Shown: one piece after another, positions 1 to 8,045 of the stretch
How positions within the stretch are numbered: the first letter of the stretch is position 1
How the letters are laid out: every line of letters begins with the position of its first letter
Source of the DNA: Thermopetrobacter sp.
GTDB lineage: Bacteria > Pseudomonadota > Alphaproteobacteria > Rhizobiales > Aestuariivirgaceae
Length of the DNA: 19,408 nucleotides
NCBI GenBank assembly: GCA_011374735.1
Contig: DRPD01000216.1
Span: 1-19,408 of the forward strand
Direction: 5' to 3'
Made by a program: the position numbers and the translations under genes
Notes under the pieces: generated by a model
Databases searched by the model: none
The model's input: only the letters and a program-made list of their open reading frames with translations
What the model was told of the DNA's origin: nothing

Positions 1-1174
1 ACGGGGCGTCCGGCAGCTCCTCGCCAGTCTGCTCCAGCACCCGGCAGTGATCGGGCAGATACGTCCGCCTGCGGTAGTCCCATTCGGGATAGACGAACCG
101 GTCGGCCAAACGGGCGCGTTCCACCTCCTCCGGGGCCAGGTCGAGATCGAAGGCCAGTTTCGTCTTCGGGGCCTTGTCCACATTGACGAGCGAAATCTCG
201 TCGAGATCGTCGCGCGCCTTCTTCGCCTCTTTCTCGTCAGTGTCGTCGTCCACCAGCCGGTTGAGGTTGAAGAACTCGCTGAGCGCCAGAATGTGTTCGA
301 AGCGATTGAGGATCAGCGGATCCTTTTTCTGCGCCGCCTTCTTGTGGCGCTTCGCGCGGTGGGCCTTGCGCTCTTCCTGTTCCGGCACATCGCCGGCGGC
401 GGGTTCGGTGGCGCGCTCCTCTGTCTCTTCGCGCAGCGGGCGGGGCAAGGCGTCGGCCCACAGCGGCGCCGGCAGCATGGGCCGATAGTTGTGCGGCGCG
501 CGCGGCGCGTGCTCCGCCTGCCCGTCGAGAATGGCGGCCAGAACCGGGTTGGCGGGATCGGCGGGCGGGTCGTCAAGCGGGTTGGCCAACAGGGCGCGGA
601 CGGCTTCTTCCACCATCTCCTCGGCCGGCGGCAGCTCGCGTTCGGGGCGCTGCCTCAGCGCGGCGGCGCACAGCCGTTCGTAACGCCGGCGCAGGCCCGG
701 CGCGATCATCAGCGCGCGGGCGGCCATGCGGCGGGCGAAAATGAGCGTGGCGACGTCGGCGCGCAGCGGGTCGGCGGGCAATGCCGGATATTCCCCGTTC
801 AGCGCCGCGGCGAAGGCGGTGAGCCAATAATAGAGATCGGCGTTCAGGCGCGCGTCGGGAAACACGTCGAGGTGGGCCGGCAGCAGCAGGGTGTCGCCGT
901 CGATCCTAGCGCGCGGCACGACGAAGGCGGCATGGCCCAGGGCGCGCAGCCAGCCGGTGCGCGCGGCGGTGGTGATATCAGTGGCGGCCTTCAGCTCGAT
1001 GCCATGATCGCCGCCCAGGGCGCGAAAGAACACGCCCAGACGGGGCGCCGCGGCGTCGAAGGTGACGGCGGCCTCTTCGTAATGAGGCAGGTCGGTGGGC
1101 CGGCGGATCAGCCGATCCCACCATTCGCCGACGGTTTCCTCCGGCGCGAAGAGATCGGCCAGCTTCAACGCCAT
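1..1174 (-). CDS. norD: NorD, nitric oxide reductase activation protein (3' end cut by window edge)
   Basis: Read on the minus strand from an ATG at 1172-1174, the frame stays open for 391 codons to the window edge. It begins MALKLADLFAPEETVGEWWD. Near the edge it has YPEWDYRRRTYLPDHCRVLE, the conserved segment that precedes the von Willebrand A domain in NorD. The VWA/MIDAS domain itself lies outside the window. Residues about 245-315 form a highly charged Glu/Lys/Asp-rich linker. NorD works with the NorQ AAA+ ATPase to mature or activate the NorCB reductase, probably by inserting non-haem iron. The start lies 8 bp after the norQ stop, with GGGAGG between them, so the two genes are co-transcribed. 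Identity rests on the motif and on position after norQ. Confidence 0.88.
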   Translation of the reverse strand, partial: MALKLADLFAPEETVGEWWDRLIRRPTDLPHYEEAAVTFDAAAPRLGVFFRALGGDHGIELKAATDITTAARTGWLRALGHAAFVVPRARIDGDTLLLPAHLDVFPDARLNADLYYWLTAFAAALNGEYPALPADPLRADVATLIFARRMAARALMIAPGLRRRYERLCAAALRQRPERELPPAEEMVEEAVRALLANPLDDPPADPANPVLAAILDGQAEHAPRAPHNYRPMLPAPLWADALPRPLREETEERATEPAAGDVPEQEERKAHRAKRHKKAAQKKDPLILNRFEHILALSEFFNLNRLVDDDTDEKEAKKARDDLDEISLVNVDKAPKTKLAFDLDLAPEEVERARLADRFVYPEWDYRRRTYLPDHCRVLEQTGEELPDAP

Positions 1175-1182
1175 GCCCTCCC

Positions 1183-1989
1183 CTATCCGATGATGGCGGC
1201 GACGGCCTCGCGCAGGCCGGCCTTGACGTCGGCATCGTCGCTCAGCGGCTCGATGAGGGCGGCCTCGATGGCGGCCTCCATGTCCATGCCGTCGGCGATC
1301 AGCGCCGCGGCGTAGATGATGAGGCGGGTGGAGGCGCCCTCCTCCAGATCGTGATCCTTCAGGGAACGCAGGCGGCGGGCCAGTTGCACCAGCAGCTTCG
1401 CGCGGCGTTCGTCGAGGCCGGTTTCGCGCATCACCACTTCGGTTTCCACTTCCGGCGGCGGGTAGTCGAAGCTGATGGCCAGAAAGCGCTGGCGGGTGGA
1501 GGGCTTGAGGGTCTTCAGGATGTTCTGGTAGCCGGGATTGTAGGAGACGACCAGCATGAAGTCGTCGGGCGCGGCGAGCGTCTCGCCGGTGCGTTCCAGC
1601 GGCAGGATGCGGCGGTCGTCGGTGAGCGGATGGAGCACCACGGTGACGTCCTTTCTGGCCTCCACCACCTCGTCGAGATAGCACACGCCGCCGTTTCTGA
1701 CCGCGGCGGTGAGCGGGCCGTCGGCCCATACCGTCTCGCCGCCCTTCAGCAGGTAGCGGCCGGTGAGATCGGCGGCGGTGAGATCGTCGTGGCAGGCCAC
1801 CGTGTGCAAGGGCAGGCCCAGCTTCGCCGCCATGTGGGCGACGAAACGGGTCTTGCCGCAGCCCGTGGGGCCCTTCAGCAGCAGTGGCAGCTTCAGCCGG
1901 AAGGCACGCTCGAAGATGGCGCACTCCTCGCCGACGGGCCGGTAATACGGGATGTCAGGGGTGTTCACCTGTTCGATCGCCTGTCGCAT
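1183..1989 (-). CDS. norQ: NorQ, MoxR/CbbQ-family AAA+ ATPase for NO reductase activation
   Basis: This 268-residue AAA+ ATPase has Walker A GPTGCGKT at residues 40-47 and a Walker B/DE motif (GVCYLDEVVEA) at about 101-111. The CbbQ/NorQ C-terminal domain follows. NorQ acts with NorD in the cytoplasm to make NorCB active. I chose the ATG at 1987-1989 (MRQAIEQVNTPDIPYYRP) because GGGAG lies about 8 nt upstream and the length suits the family. An in-frame TTG at 2056-2058 would add 23 low-complexity residues. A Crp/Fnr-type box lies about 60 bp upstream. Unlike the usual norCBQD order, norQ is parted from norB by two genes on the opposite strand and needs its own promoter. Confidence 0.93.
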   Translation of the reverse strand: MRQAIEQVNTPDIPYYRPVGEECAIFERAFRLKLPLLLKGPTGCGKTRFVAHMAAKLGLPLHTVACHDDLTAADLTGRYLLKGGETVWADGPLTAAVRNGGVCYLDEVVEARKDVTVVLHPLTDDRRILPLERTGETLAAPDDFMLVVSYNPGYQNILKTLKPSTRQRFLAISFDYPPPEVETEVVMRETGLDERRAKLLVQLARRLRSLKDHDLEEGASTRLIIYAAALIADGMDMEAAIEAALIEPLSDDADVKAGLREAVAAIIG

Positions 1990-2050
1990 GTCCGCCGCTC
2001 CCGATCCGTCTCTTCCCGTCCCACCGTGCCGACCGGCGGCGGCCATTTCC

Positions 2051-2064
2051 TTGACCAATATCAG
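2051..2064 (-). promoter_or_regulatory. DNR/FNR-type box upstream of norQ
   Basis: On the minus strand this reads CTGATATTGGTCAA. It differs at only the first base from the TTGATNNNNGTCAA form of the two boxes between norC and nirS. Its centre lies about 68 bp from the norQ ATG, leaving room for a start site about 41 bp downstream. The -10 in the predicted spot (CACGGT) is poor. Binding by the regulator encoded at 6947-7663 is inference. Confidence 0.5.
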
Positions 2065-2112
2065 GCCGGCGCCGTTTCTGTCAGAATCATGACATGGGGC
2101 GTCAGCACTTCG

Positions 2113-2132
2113 TCATGCGGGTTGCCGCATGA
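2113..2132. repeat. Perfect 8-bp-arm palindrome, candidate operator
   Basis: The arms TCATGCGG and CCGCATGA are exact inverted repeats around a GTTG spacer. The element lies 56 bp upstream of the PepSY gene start, in the divergent region with norQ. No T-run follows on either strand, so an operator fits better than a terminator. The cognate regulator is unknown. Confidence 0.5.
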
Positions 2133-2139
2133 AGCGGAT

Positions 2140-2153
2140 GTTGCATACGCAAC
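2140..2153. repeat. GTTGC-N4-GCAAC palindrome, candidate operator
   Basis: GTTGCATACGCAAC is an inverted repeat with 5-bp arms and a 4-nt spacer, 34 bp before the PepSY start codon. It begins 8 bp after the TCATGCGG palindrome. Its half-sites differ from the FNR/DNR form (TTGAT..ATCAA). It faintly recalls NnrR-type TTGCG..CGCAA, but the spacing is off by two bases. The regulator is unknown. Confidence 0.4.
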
Positions 2154-2187
2154 GCGTTTCAACCCGATGACAGCAAGGAGAAGCATC

Positions 2188-2460
2188 ATGAAGGCGATGA
2201 CGATGTTGACCGTTTCCACCACCGCGCTCATGCTGGCCGCCGCGGCGCCGGCGCTGGCCACGGAATGCACCAGCGCGCCCGCGGACAAGTGGATGTCACA
2301 GGAGCAGGCGCGGAAAATCCTCACCGGACAAGGCTATGACGTGCGCAAGATGAAGGTGGAGGATTCCTGCCTCGAAGCCTATGCCATGAAGGATGGCCGG
2401 CGCCTGGAGGTCTATCTCGATCCCGTTTCCGGCAAGATCGTGAAGATCAAGGAGAAGTGA
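2188..2460 (+). CDS. Small secreted PepSY-domain protein
   Basis: This 90-residue protein has an N-terminal signal peptide (MKAMTMLTVSTTALMLAAAA, probable cleavage after ALA at about 24). A single PepSY-like domain follows: MSQEQARKILTGQGYDVRKM, then DGRRLEVYLDPVSGKIVKIK. Two cysteines in the mature part (C27 and C61) could form a disulfide. The start is set by AAGGAG at 2175-2180, seven bases before the ATG. The frame is open far upstream, but that stretch is antisense to norQ. The stop touches the next gene, a cytochrome b561, a common pairing in proteobacteria in which the PepSY protein is thought to assist the membrane cytochrome. The exact role is unknown. Location should be periplasmic. 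Confidence 0.88.
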   Translation: MKAMTMLTVSTTALMLAAAAPALATECTSAPADKWMSQEQARKILTGQGYDVRKMKVEDSCLEAYAMKDGRRLEVYLDPVSGKIVKIKEK

Positions 2461-2462
2461 GC

Positions 2463-3056
2463 ATGCAACCGGACAGTGGCGCGCTGCGTCAGTCCGCCGC
2501 CGTCCCCCGGCCCGGCGTGGCCGGGGGCGGGGCGCGGTGCGATGAGGTGAAGGTCTGGGATCCGCTGGTGCGCGTTTTTCACTGGTCGCTGGCGGGCGGT
2601 ATCGCCGCCGCCTGGATCACCGGGGACGAATGGGATCGCGCCCATGAATGGATCGGCTATGGCATCGCCGCCTTGCTGGTGGTGCGCGTCGTGTGGGGAT
2701 TCGTCGGCAGCGAATACGCCCGCTTCGCGCAGTTCGTGAAAGGCCCGCGGGAAACGCTGGCCTATCTGGGGCGCATCCTGCGTGGCCGGGCGGAGCGGCA
2801 CCTGGGCCACAACCCGGCCGGCGCCGCCATGATCCTGGCGCTGCTGGCGAGCATCGCGGGCACCGCGCTCAGCGGCTGGATGATGACGCTGGACGCCTTC
2901 TGGGGCGCGGAATGGCTGGAAGAGCTGCATGAGGCGCTGGCCAATGCCATACTGGTGCTGGCGGCCCTTCATGTGCTCGGCGTCATCCATGCCTCCCTGA
3001 GCCACGGCGAAAACCTGGTGCGGGCCATGCTCACCGGCCGCAAGCGGCGCCAGTAA
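2463..3056 (+). CDS. Cytochrome b561 / Ni-Fe-hydrogenase-type b-cytochrome, membrane electron carrier
   Basis: This 197-residue membrane protein belongs to the prokaryotic b561/HupC-like family. It has four hydrophobic segments and candidate haem b ligands H40 (VRVFHWSLAG), H61 (AHEWIGYG), H156 (ELHEALAN) and H170 (LHVLGV), the two-haem pattern. The family passes electrons between the quinone pool and periplasmic partners. I chose the ATG at 2463, 8 nt after AAGGAG (2449-2454). A GTG at 2457 overlaps the upstream stop but sits only 2 nt from that site. It is translationally coupled to the PepSY gene and converges on norB. Its place inside the nor locus suggests, without proving, a link to the denitrification electron supply. 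Confidence 0.88.
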   Translation: MQPDSGALRQSAAVPRPGVAGGGARCDEVKVWDPLVRVFHWSLAGGIAAAWITGDEWDRAHEWIGYGIAALLVVRVVWGFVGSEYARFAQFVKGPRETLAYLGRILRGRAERHLGHNPAGAAMILALLASIAGTALSGWMMTLDAFWGAEWLEELHEALANAILVLAALHVLGVIHASLSHGENLVRAMLTGRKRRQ

Positions 3057-3090
3057 GCCGCCTTCCGCCCACGCGGCGGGGATGAAATGA

Positions 3091-3128
3091 AAACGCCGGC
3101 CCGCTTCAGCAGGAACCGAAGCGGGCCG
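3091..3128 (-). terminator. Rho-independent terminator of norCB
   Basis: Arms CGGCCCGCTTC (3097-3107) and GAAGCGGGCCG (3118-3128) pair perfectly over 11 bp around a 10-nt loop. On the minus strand the hairpin is followed by CGTTTTC. It lies 28 bp past the norB stop and also separates norB from the convergent cytochrome gene. Confidence 0.85.
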
Positions 3129-3156
3129 TTGAGCGTCATGCTCATGCGCCGGGGCG

Positions 3157-4515
3157 CTATTCGGCGGGGGCGCGGGCGATCACCTCCCGCTGGCGCGGCA
3201 CGAAGACGGCGTAGAGATACAACCCGACGCCCAGCAGCACCACCAGGCCCGCCCCTTCGCGCAGCCAGTAGAACAGCGTCAGCTCGTCCTGCACGTCCAT
3301 GAAGGCCTCGCCGCGCACCCGTTGCAGATGGGTCTGCACGATGCCGGCGAAGGTGAGCGCGAAGGTCATGAAGGTCATGCCGGCGGAGACGGTCCAGAAG
3401 GCGATCATGTTCAGCACCTGGTTGAAGGGCTCGCGGCCCAGCAGCTTCGGCATGGCGTAGGTGATGAACGCCAGGTTGAGCGAGACGTAGGCGCCATAGA
3501 AGGCCAGATGGCCGTGCGACATCGTCACCTGGGTGCCGTGGGTGTAGTAGTTGACCGGCGCCAGGGTGTGCAGGAAGCCCCACACGCCGGCCCCGAAGAA
3601 GGCCAGCACGGCGGTGCCCAGCGACCACAGCAGGGCGGCCTGATTGGGGTGCTCGCGGCGGCCCTTCCAGACCATGGAGAAGACGAACAGCACCATGGCG
3701 AAGAAGGGCAGCACCTCCATGGCGGAGAAGATGGAACCGATCCACTGCCAATAGGCCGGCGTGCCGATCCAGTAATAATGATGGCCGGTGCCGAGAATGC
3801 CGGTGAACAGCGCCAGGGCGGCGAGGCCGTAGATCCACTTCTCCACCACTTCGCGGTCGACGCCGGTGATCTTGAGCATCAGGAAGGCCAGCACGGCGGC
3901 CATGACCAGCTCCCAGACGCCTTCCACCCACAGATGCACGATCCACCACCAGAACATCTTGTCCACGGCCAGATTGGCCGGGTTGTAGAAGGCGAACAGG
4001 AAGAACAGGGCGATGCCCCACAAGCCCAGCAGCAACACGTTGGCCACCGCCGTCTTGCGGCCCCTGAGCACCGTGGTGGTGACGTTGTAGAGGAAGATCA
4101 GGGCGGCGACGACGATGCCCACCTGCACCCACACCGGCTGCTCGATGAACTCGCGGCCCTGCTTGCCGAGAAACGGGTTGCCGTGAAACAGGTCGAACAG
4201 ATAGGTGAGCACGGCGCCGGCGGTGCCGATGACCAGAATGGCCAGCTGCAGATACGCCAGCGGCACGGAGGTGAGCTCGCGTTCCGCCTCCTCCGGGATC
4301 AGGTAATAGGTGATGCCGAAGAAGCCGGTGATCAGCCACACGATCAGCGAGTTGGTGTGCAGCATGCGCAGGGTGTTGAACGGCACGATCTCGGCCAGGA
4401 AATTGGGATAGAGATAGACGTAGCCCATGATGACGCCCATCAGGATCTGGACGGCGAACAGGGCCATGGCGACGGCGAAATAGGCCAGCGCCACCTTCTG
4501 CGATTGGTATTTCAT
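3157..4515 (-). CDS. norB: NorB, catalytic subunit of cytochrome c-dependent nitric oxide reductase
   Basis: This 452-residue haem-copper-oxidase-like membrane protein reduces 2 NO to N2O. Counting from 4515, the expected ligands are present: H53 (MLHTNS) and H336 for low-spin haem b, H334 (MSHGH) for haem b3, and H194, H245, H246 with E198 (HLWVEG, GTGHHYY) for FeB. The last set keeps a constant offset of 13 from Pseudomonas aeruginosa numbering. It lacks the N-terminal extension of quinol-dependent qNor and follows norC, so it is the cNOR type. I prefer the ATG at 4513-4515 (MKYQSQKVALAYF) because AGGAGG lies 8 nt upstream. The ATG two codons earlier (4521) sits only 2 nt from that site. 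Confidence 0.97.
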   Translation of the reverse strand: MKYQSQKVALAYFAVAMALFAVQILMGVIMGYVYLYPNFLAEIVPFNTLRMLHTNSLIVWLITGFFGITYYLIPEEAERELTSVPLAYLQLAILVIGTAGAVLTYLFDLFHGNPFLGKQGREFIEQPVWVQVGIVVAALIFLYNVTTTVLRGRKTAVANVLLLGLWGIALFFLFAFYNPANLAVDKMFWWWIVHLWVEGVWELVMAAVLAFLMLKITGVDREVVEKWIYGLAALALFTGILGTGHHYYWIGTPAYWQWIGSIFSAMEVLPFFAMVLFVFSMVWKGRREHPNQAALLWSLGTAVLAFFGAGVWGFLHTLAPVNYYTHGTQVTMSHGHLAFYGAYVSLNLAFITYAMPKLLGREPFNQVLNMIAFWTVSAGMTFMTFALTFAGIVQTHLQRVRGEAFMDVQDELTLFYWLREGAGLVVLLGVGLYLYAVFVPRQREVIARAPAE

Positions 4516-4523
4516 GTCCATTC

Positions 4524-4529
4524 CCTCCT
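4524..4529 (-). promoter_or_regulatory. norB ribosome binding site overlapping the norC stop
   Basis: On the minus strand TGAGGAGGGA contains both the norC stop codon TGA and the AGGAGG site. Spacing is 2 nt to the first ATG (4521) and 8 nt to the second (4515), which favours the second. Confidence 0.7.
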
Positions 4530-4972
4530 CAGCCGGCGTTGTTGGGCGGCCAGTTCTGGGTCTTGATCCGGCTCGTCCATTCGAAGAAATCGACCAGATC
4601 GTTCAGCTGCCGGTCGGTCAGGTCGAAATGCGGCATCTGGCGGCGCCCCCCGGTGCCCGACGGCATCGACCTGATCCAGTTGATGATGGCCTCGCGGGCC
4701 GCCTTCGGATCGTTGTCGTTGTCGGCCAGATAGCGCTTCCAGACATTGCCCAGCTCCGGCGCGTAATAGGCGCCTTCGCCGAGGATCGTGTGGCAGTTGA
4801 TGCAGCTGTTCTCCTCCCACACCCGCTTGCCGCGCGCCACCGAATCGGTGAGCGGCGGCGTGGAGGTGGTCACGATGTAGCTGTAGCTGTGGGCGACCAG
4901 GGCGACGAACACGGCGAAGAAGAACACCGTGCCGCCGAAGAAGATGTTGCGTGCGGTGGATTTGGTCTGCAT
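4529..4972 (-). CDS. norC: NorC, membrane-anchored cytochrome c subunit of nitric oxide reductase
   Basis: This 147-residue protein has one N-terminal membrane anchor (about residues 11-33) and a periplasmic monohaem cytochrome c domain. The haem site is C57-INC-H61, and the likely distal ligand is M113 (RQMPHF). The segment CHTILGEGAYYAPEL is typical of NorC. It takes electrons from periplasmic cytochromes or azurins and passes them to NorB. The start ATG at 4970-4972 (MQTKSTARNIFFGG) has GGGAGGGG upstream. An in-frame ATG at 5018-5020 would add 16 residues but overlaps the predicted promoter. It is the first gene of norCB, divergent from nirS. Confidence 0.96.
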   Translation of the reverse strand: MQTKSTARNIFFGGTVFFFAVFVALVAHSYSYIVTTSTPPLTDSVARGKRVWEENSCINCHTILGEGAYYAPELGNVWKRYLADNDNDPKAAREAIINWIRSMPSGTGGRRQMPHFDLTDRQLNDLVDFFEWTSRIKTQNWPPNNAG

Positions 4973-5018
4973 GGCGCACCCCTCCCCTGACATTGCTGTG
5001 CGGGCCGGTGTCTGCATC

Positions 5019-5060
5019 ATCTATCAGGCGGCGGGCGTCATCCGCCTTGATCCTGGTCAA
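5019..5060 (-). promoter_or_regulatory. norC promoter with DNR/FNR-type box
   Basis: The box at 5047-5060 reads TTGATCCTGGTCAA, 9 of 10 against TTGATNNNNATCAA. If its centre (5053.5) sits at -41.5, transcription starts near 5012 on the minus strand and the -10 falls at 5019-5024. The minus-strand hexamer there is ATAGAT, a good -10. This is the layout of a class II Crp/Fnr-activated promoter. Confidence 0.75.
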
Positions 5061-5103
5061 GGCCCGCGCCTTATGCGGCGCGGCCACGTGTCACGGGTCA
5101 TGC

Positions 5104-6858
<1,755 letters not shown>

Positions 6859-6880
6859 GCCGGCAGGCGCACCACATCGG

Positions 6881-6910
6881 CGGGCCCGGGACGCGCTCCG
6901 GGCCCGTTTT
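6881..6910 (+). terminator. Rho-independent terminator of nirS
   Basis: Arms CGGGCCCGG (6881-6889) and CCGGGCCCG (6898-6906) pair perfectly over 9 bp around an 8-nt loop, followed by TTTT. It lies 22 bp after the nirS stop. No T-run exists on the other strand, so it should act mainly on nirS. Confidence 0.88.
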
Positions 6911-6946
6911 CTCGCGCGCCTCATCTCCGTGTGCCGGGCCGGCCGG

Positions 6947-7663
6947 TCAGGTGCCGCCGGGCGGCCCGCCGTCCTCGCCGCTCATGGCGAAGTGATTGAG
7001 CAGCTCCACGCTGGGGATGAACACGTGATCGCGCCGGATCCGCACGCCAAGCTGGCGCAGACGGCGCAGGGCGCGCGAGAAGCTCTCCGGCGTCATGCCC
7101 AGCCGGGCGGCGATCAGCCCCTTCTCATAAGGCAGTTCGATTTCCACATCGGTGCCTTGCAGCCCCGGGCACAGGCCGACCAGGAAGTCGGCGACGCGCT
7201 GGGCGCTGGTCTGGCTCTTGATGTGCTCCAGCTCCTGCACCAGGGCGTGCACGCGCTGCGCCGTGGCGGCCAGCAGGCCCATGGCGAGATCGGCGTTGTC
7301 GCGCAAGGCGGCGCGGAAATGCGACGACCGCACCGGCAGCAGGCGGGCGTCGGCGACGATTTCCGCCGTGGCCGGATAGCGCCCGCCGATGAACATGGCG
7401 ACCTCGGCCACCGTGGCGCCGGGGCCGACGACGCCGATGACCACCTCGTCACCGTCGGGCAGGTGGCGGGCGATCTTGACCACGCCGTCGAGCACCACAT
7501 AGAAGCAGTCGGCCGCGTCGCCTTGCTGGAACAGCACCGTGCCCTTGGCATAGGCGCGGGGAGTGGAGGGGCTGACCAGGGTCCGCGCCTGGTCTGCGGA
7601 AAGCCGCGAGAACAGAGGGCTGCGGCGCATGACCTCCAGGTCGTGTTCGTCGATGCCGCTCAT
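6947..7663 (-). CDS. dnr: Crp/Fnr-family regulator, DNR/NNR-like (nitrogen oxide respiration)
   Basis: This 238-residue protein has a cyclic-nucleotide-binding-type beta-barrel (about 16-125), a dimer helix (about 126-150) and a helix-turn-helix (about 178-203). The recognition helix TPESFSRALRRL has E193..S196-R197, the ExxSR pattern by which FNR/DNR proteins read TTGAT half-sites. It lacks the N-terminal cysteine cluster of FNR; only C53 and C165 occur. It is therefore not an iron-sulfur O2 sensor and fits the DNR/NNR class, which senses NO through haem. The start ATG at 7661-7663 gives a normal length; an upstream in-frame start would run through the tRNA gene. Three matching boxes lie before nirS, norC and norQ. 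That it is their activator is a strong inference. Confidence 0.85.
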   Translation of the reverse strand: MSGIDEHDLEVMRRSPLFSRLSADQARTLVSPSTPRAYAKGTVLFQQGDAADCFYVVLDGVVKIARHLPDGDEVVIGVVGPGATVAEVAMFIGGRYPATAEIVADARLLPVRSSHFRAALRDNADLAMGLLAATAQRVHALVQELEHIKSQTSAQRVADFLVGLCPGLQGTDVEIELPYEKGLIAARLGMTPESFSRALRRLRQLGVRIRRDHVFIPSVELLNHFAMSGEDGGPPGGT

Positions 7664-7717
7664 CTCGCTTCCCCTTCGCTGCCGCGCCAGCCCCCAGGCC
7701 CGTGCCATCTCAGCATC

Positions 7718-7736
7718 ATCGCCAGCGCCTGGCAAT
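7718..7736. repeat. Inverted repeat upstream of the dnr-like gene
   Basis: The core GCCAG-CGC-CTGGC (7721-7733) is a perfect inverted repeat, extended after one mismatch by AT on each side. It sits 55-73 bp before the regulator's start codon, with no T-run. It could be an operator for the regulator gene, but GC-rich DNA yields such short palindromes by chance. Confidence 0.3.
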
Positions 7737-7787
7737 GCGCGATTGGAACGAGAAAGACCGTGGCGTGGCCGGCGGGGAAAGAGGTGA

Positions 7788-7864
7788 TGGTACAGCTGGG
7801 TGGACTCGAACCACCGACCCCCAGATCCACAATCTGGTGCTCTAACCAACTGAGCTACAGCTGC
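7788..7864 (-). tRNA. tRNA-His (GTG anticodon), A73, no encoded G-1
   Basis: On the minus strand a 77-nt cloverleaf folds fully. The acceptor is GCAGCTG/CAGCTGT with a terminal G·U pair, the D stem GCTC/GAGC, the anticodon stem CCAGA/TCTGG, and the T arm GGTGG-TTCGAGT-CCACC. The anticodon GTG lies at 7828-7830, and CCA is encoded at 7788-7790. The discriminator is A (7791) and the base before G1 is T, so the usual G-1:C73 identity pair of bacterial tRNA-His is absent. This state is known from many Alphaproteobacteria. Confidence 0.97.
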
Positions 7865-7887
7865 ATGGCATCTCGCGTCGGGCGCAA

Positions 7888-7914
7888 ATTATGACCGCGC
7901 CGCGCCGTTTTCAA
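7888..7914 (-). promoter_or_regulatory. Likely promoter of tRNA-His
   Basis: On the minus strand TTGAAA (7909-7914) and CATAAT (7888-7893) are separated by 15 bp, or by 16 bp if CTTGAA is taken as the -35. A start site near 7881 would give a 5' leader of about 17 nt. The spacing is slightly short. Confidence 0.45.
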
Positions 7915-8045
7915 GTGATAATTCGCGCCCGCGGCCATGCCGCCCGTCCCGGCGCGTGACAGCATGTTGAGCTTTCGTTAACTTTTTGCCAAACTGAGGC
8001 GTGATCCGGATGAGCCGGCGATGGCGGCGGCGCCGGGTGGTCTTT

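Noticed and set aside
47..1315. 422-codon plus-strand open frame over norD
   Set aside because: It is antisense to norD, whose frame matches the NorD family. The antisense translation has no recognisable domain.
2112..2132. Palindrome considered as a terminator
   Set aside because: No T-run follows on either strand and it lies between divergent, not convergent, genes.
1351..2187. Long plus-strand extension upstream of the PepSY gene
   Set aside because: It lies antisense to norQ and its promoter. The signal peptide and AAGGAG site mark the real start at 2188.
2969..4339. Minus-strand frame of 456 codons overlapping norB
   Set aside because: It is a shifted-frame shadow of norB, which has every haem and iron ligand in its own frame.
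7664..7849. N-terminal extension of the Crp/Fnr regulator
   Set aside because: The extra 62 codons run through the tRNA-His gene. The start at 7663 gives the normal family length.
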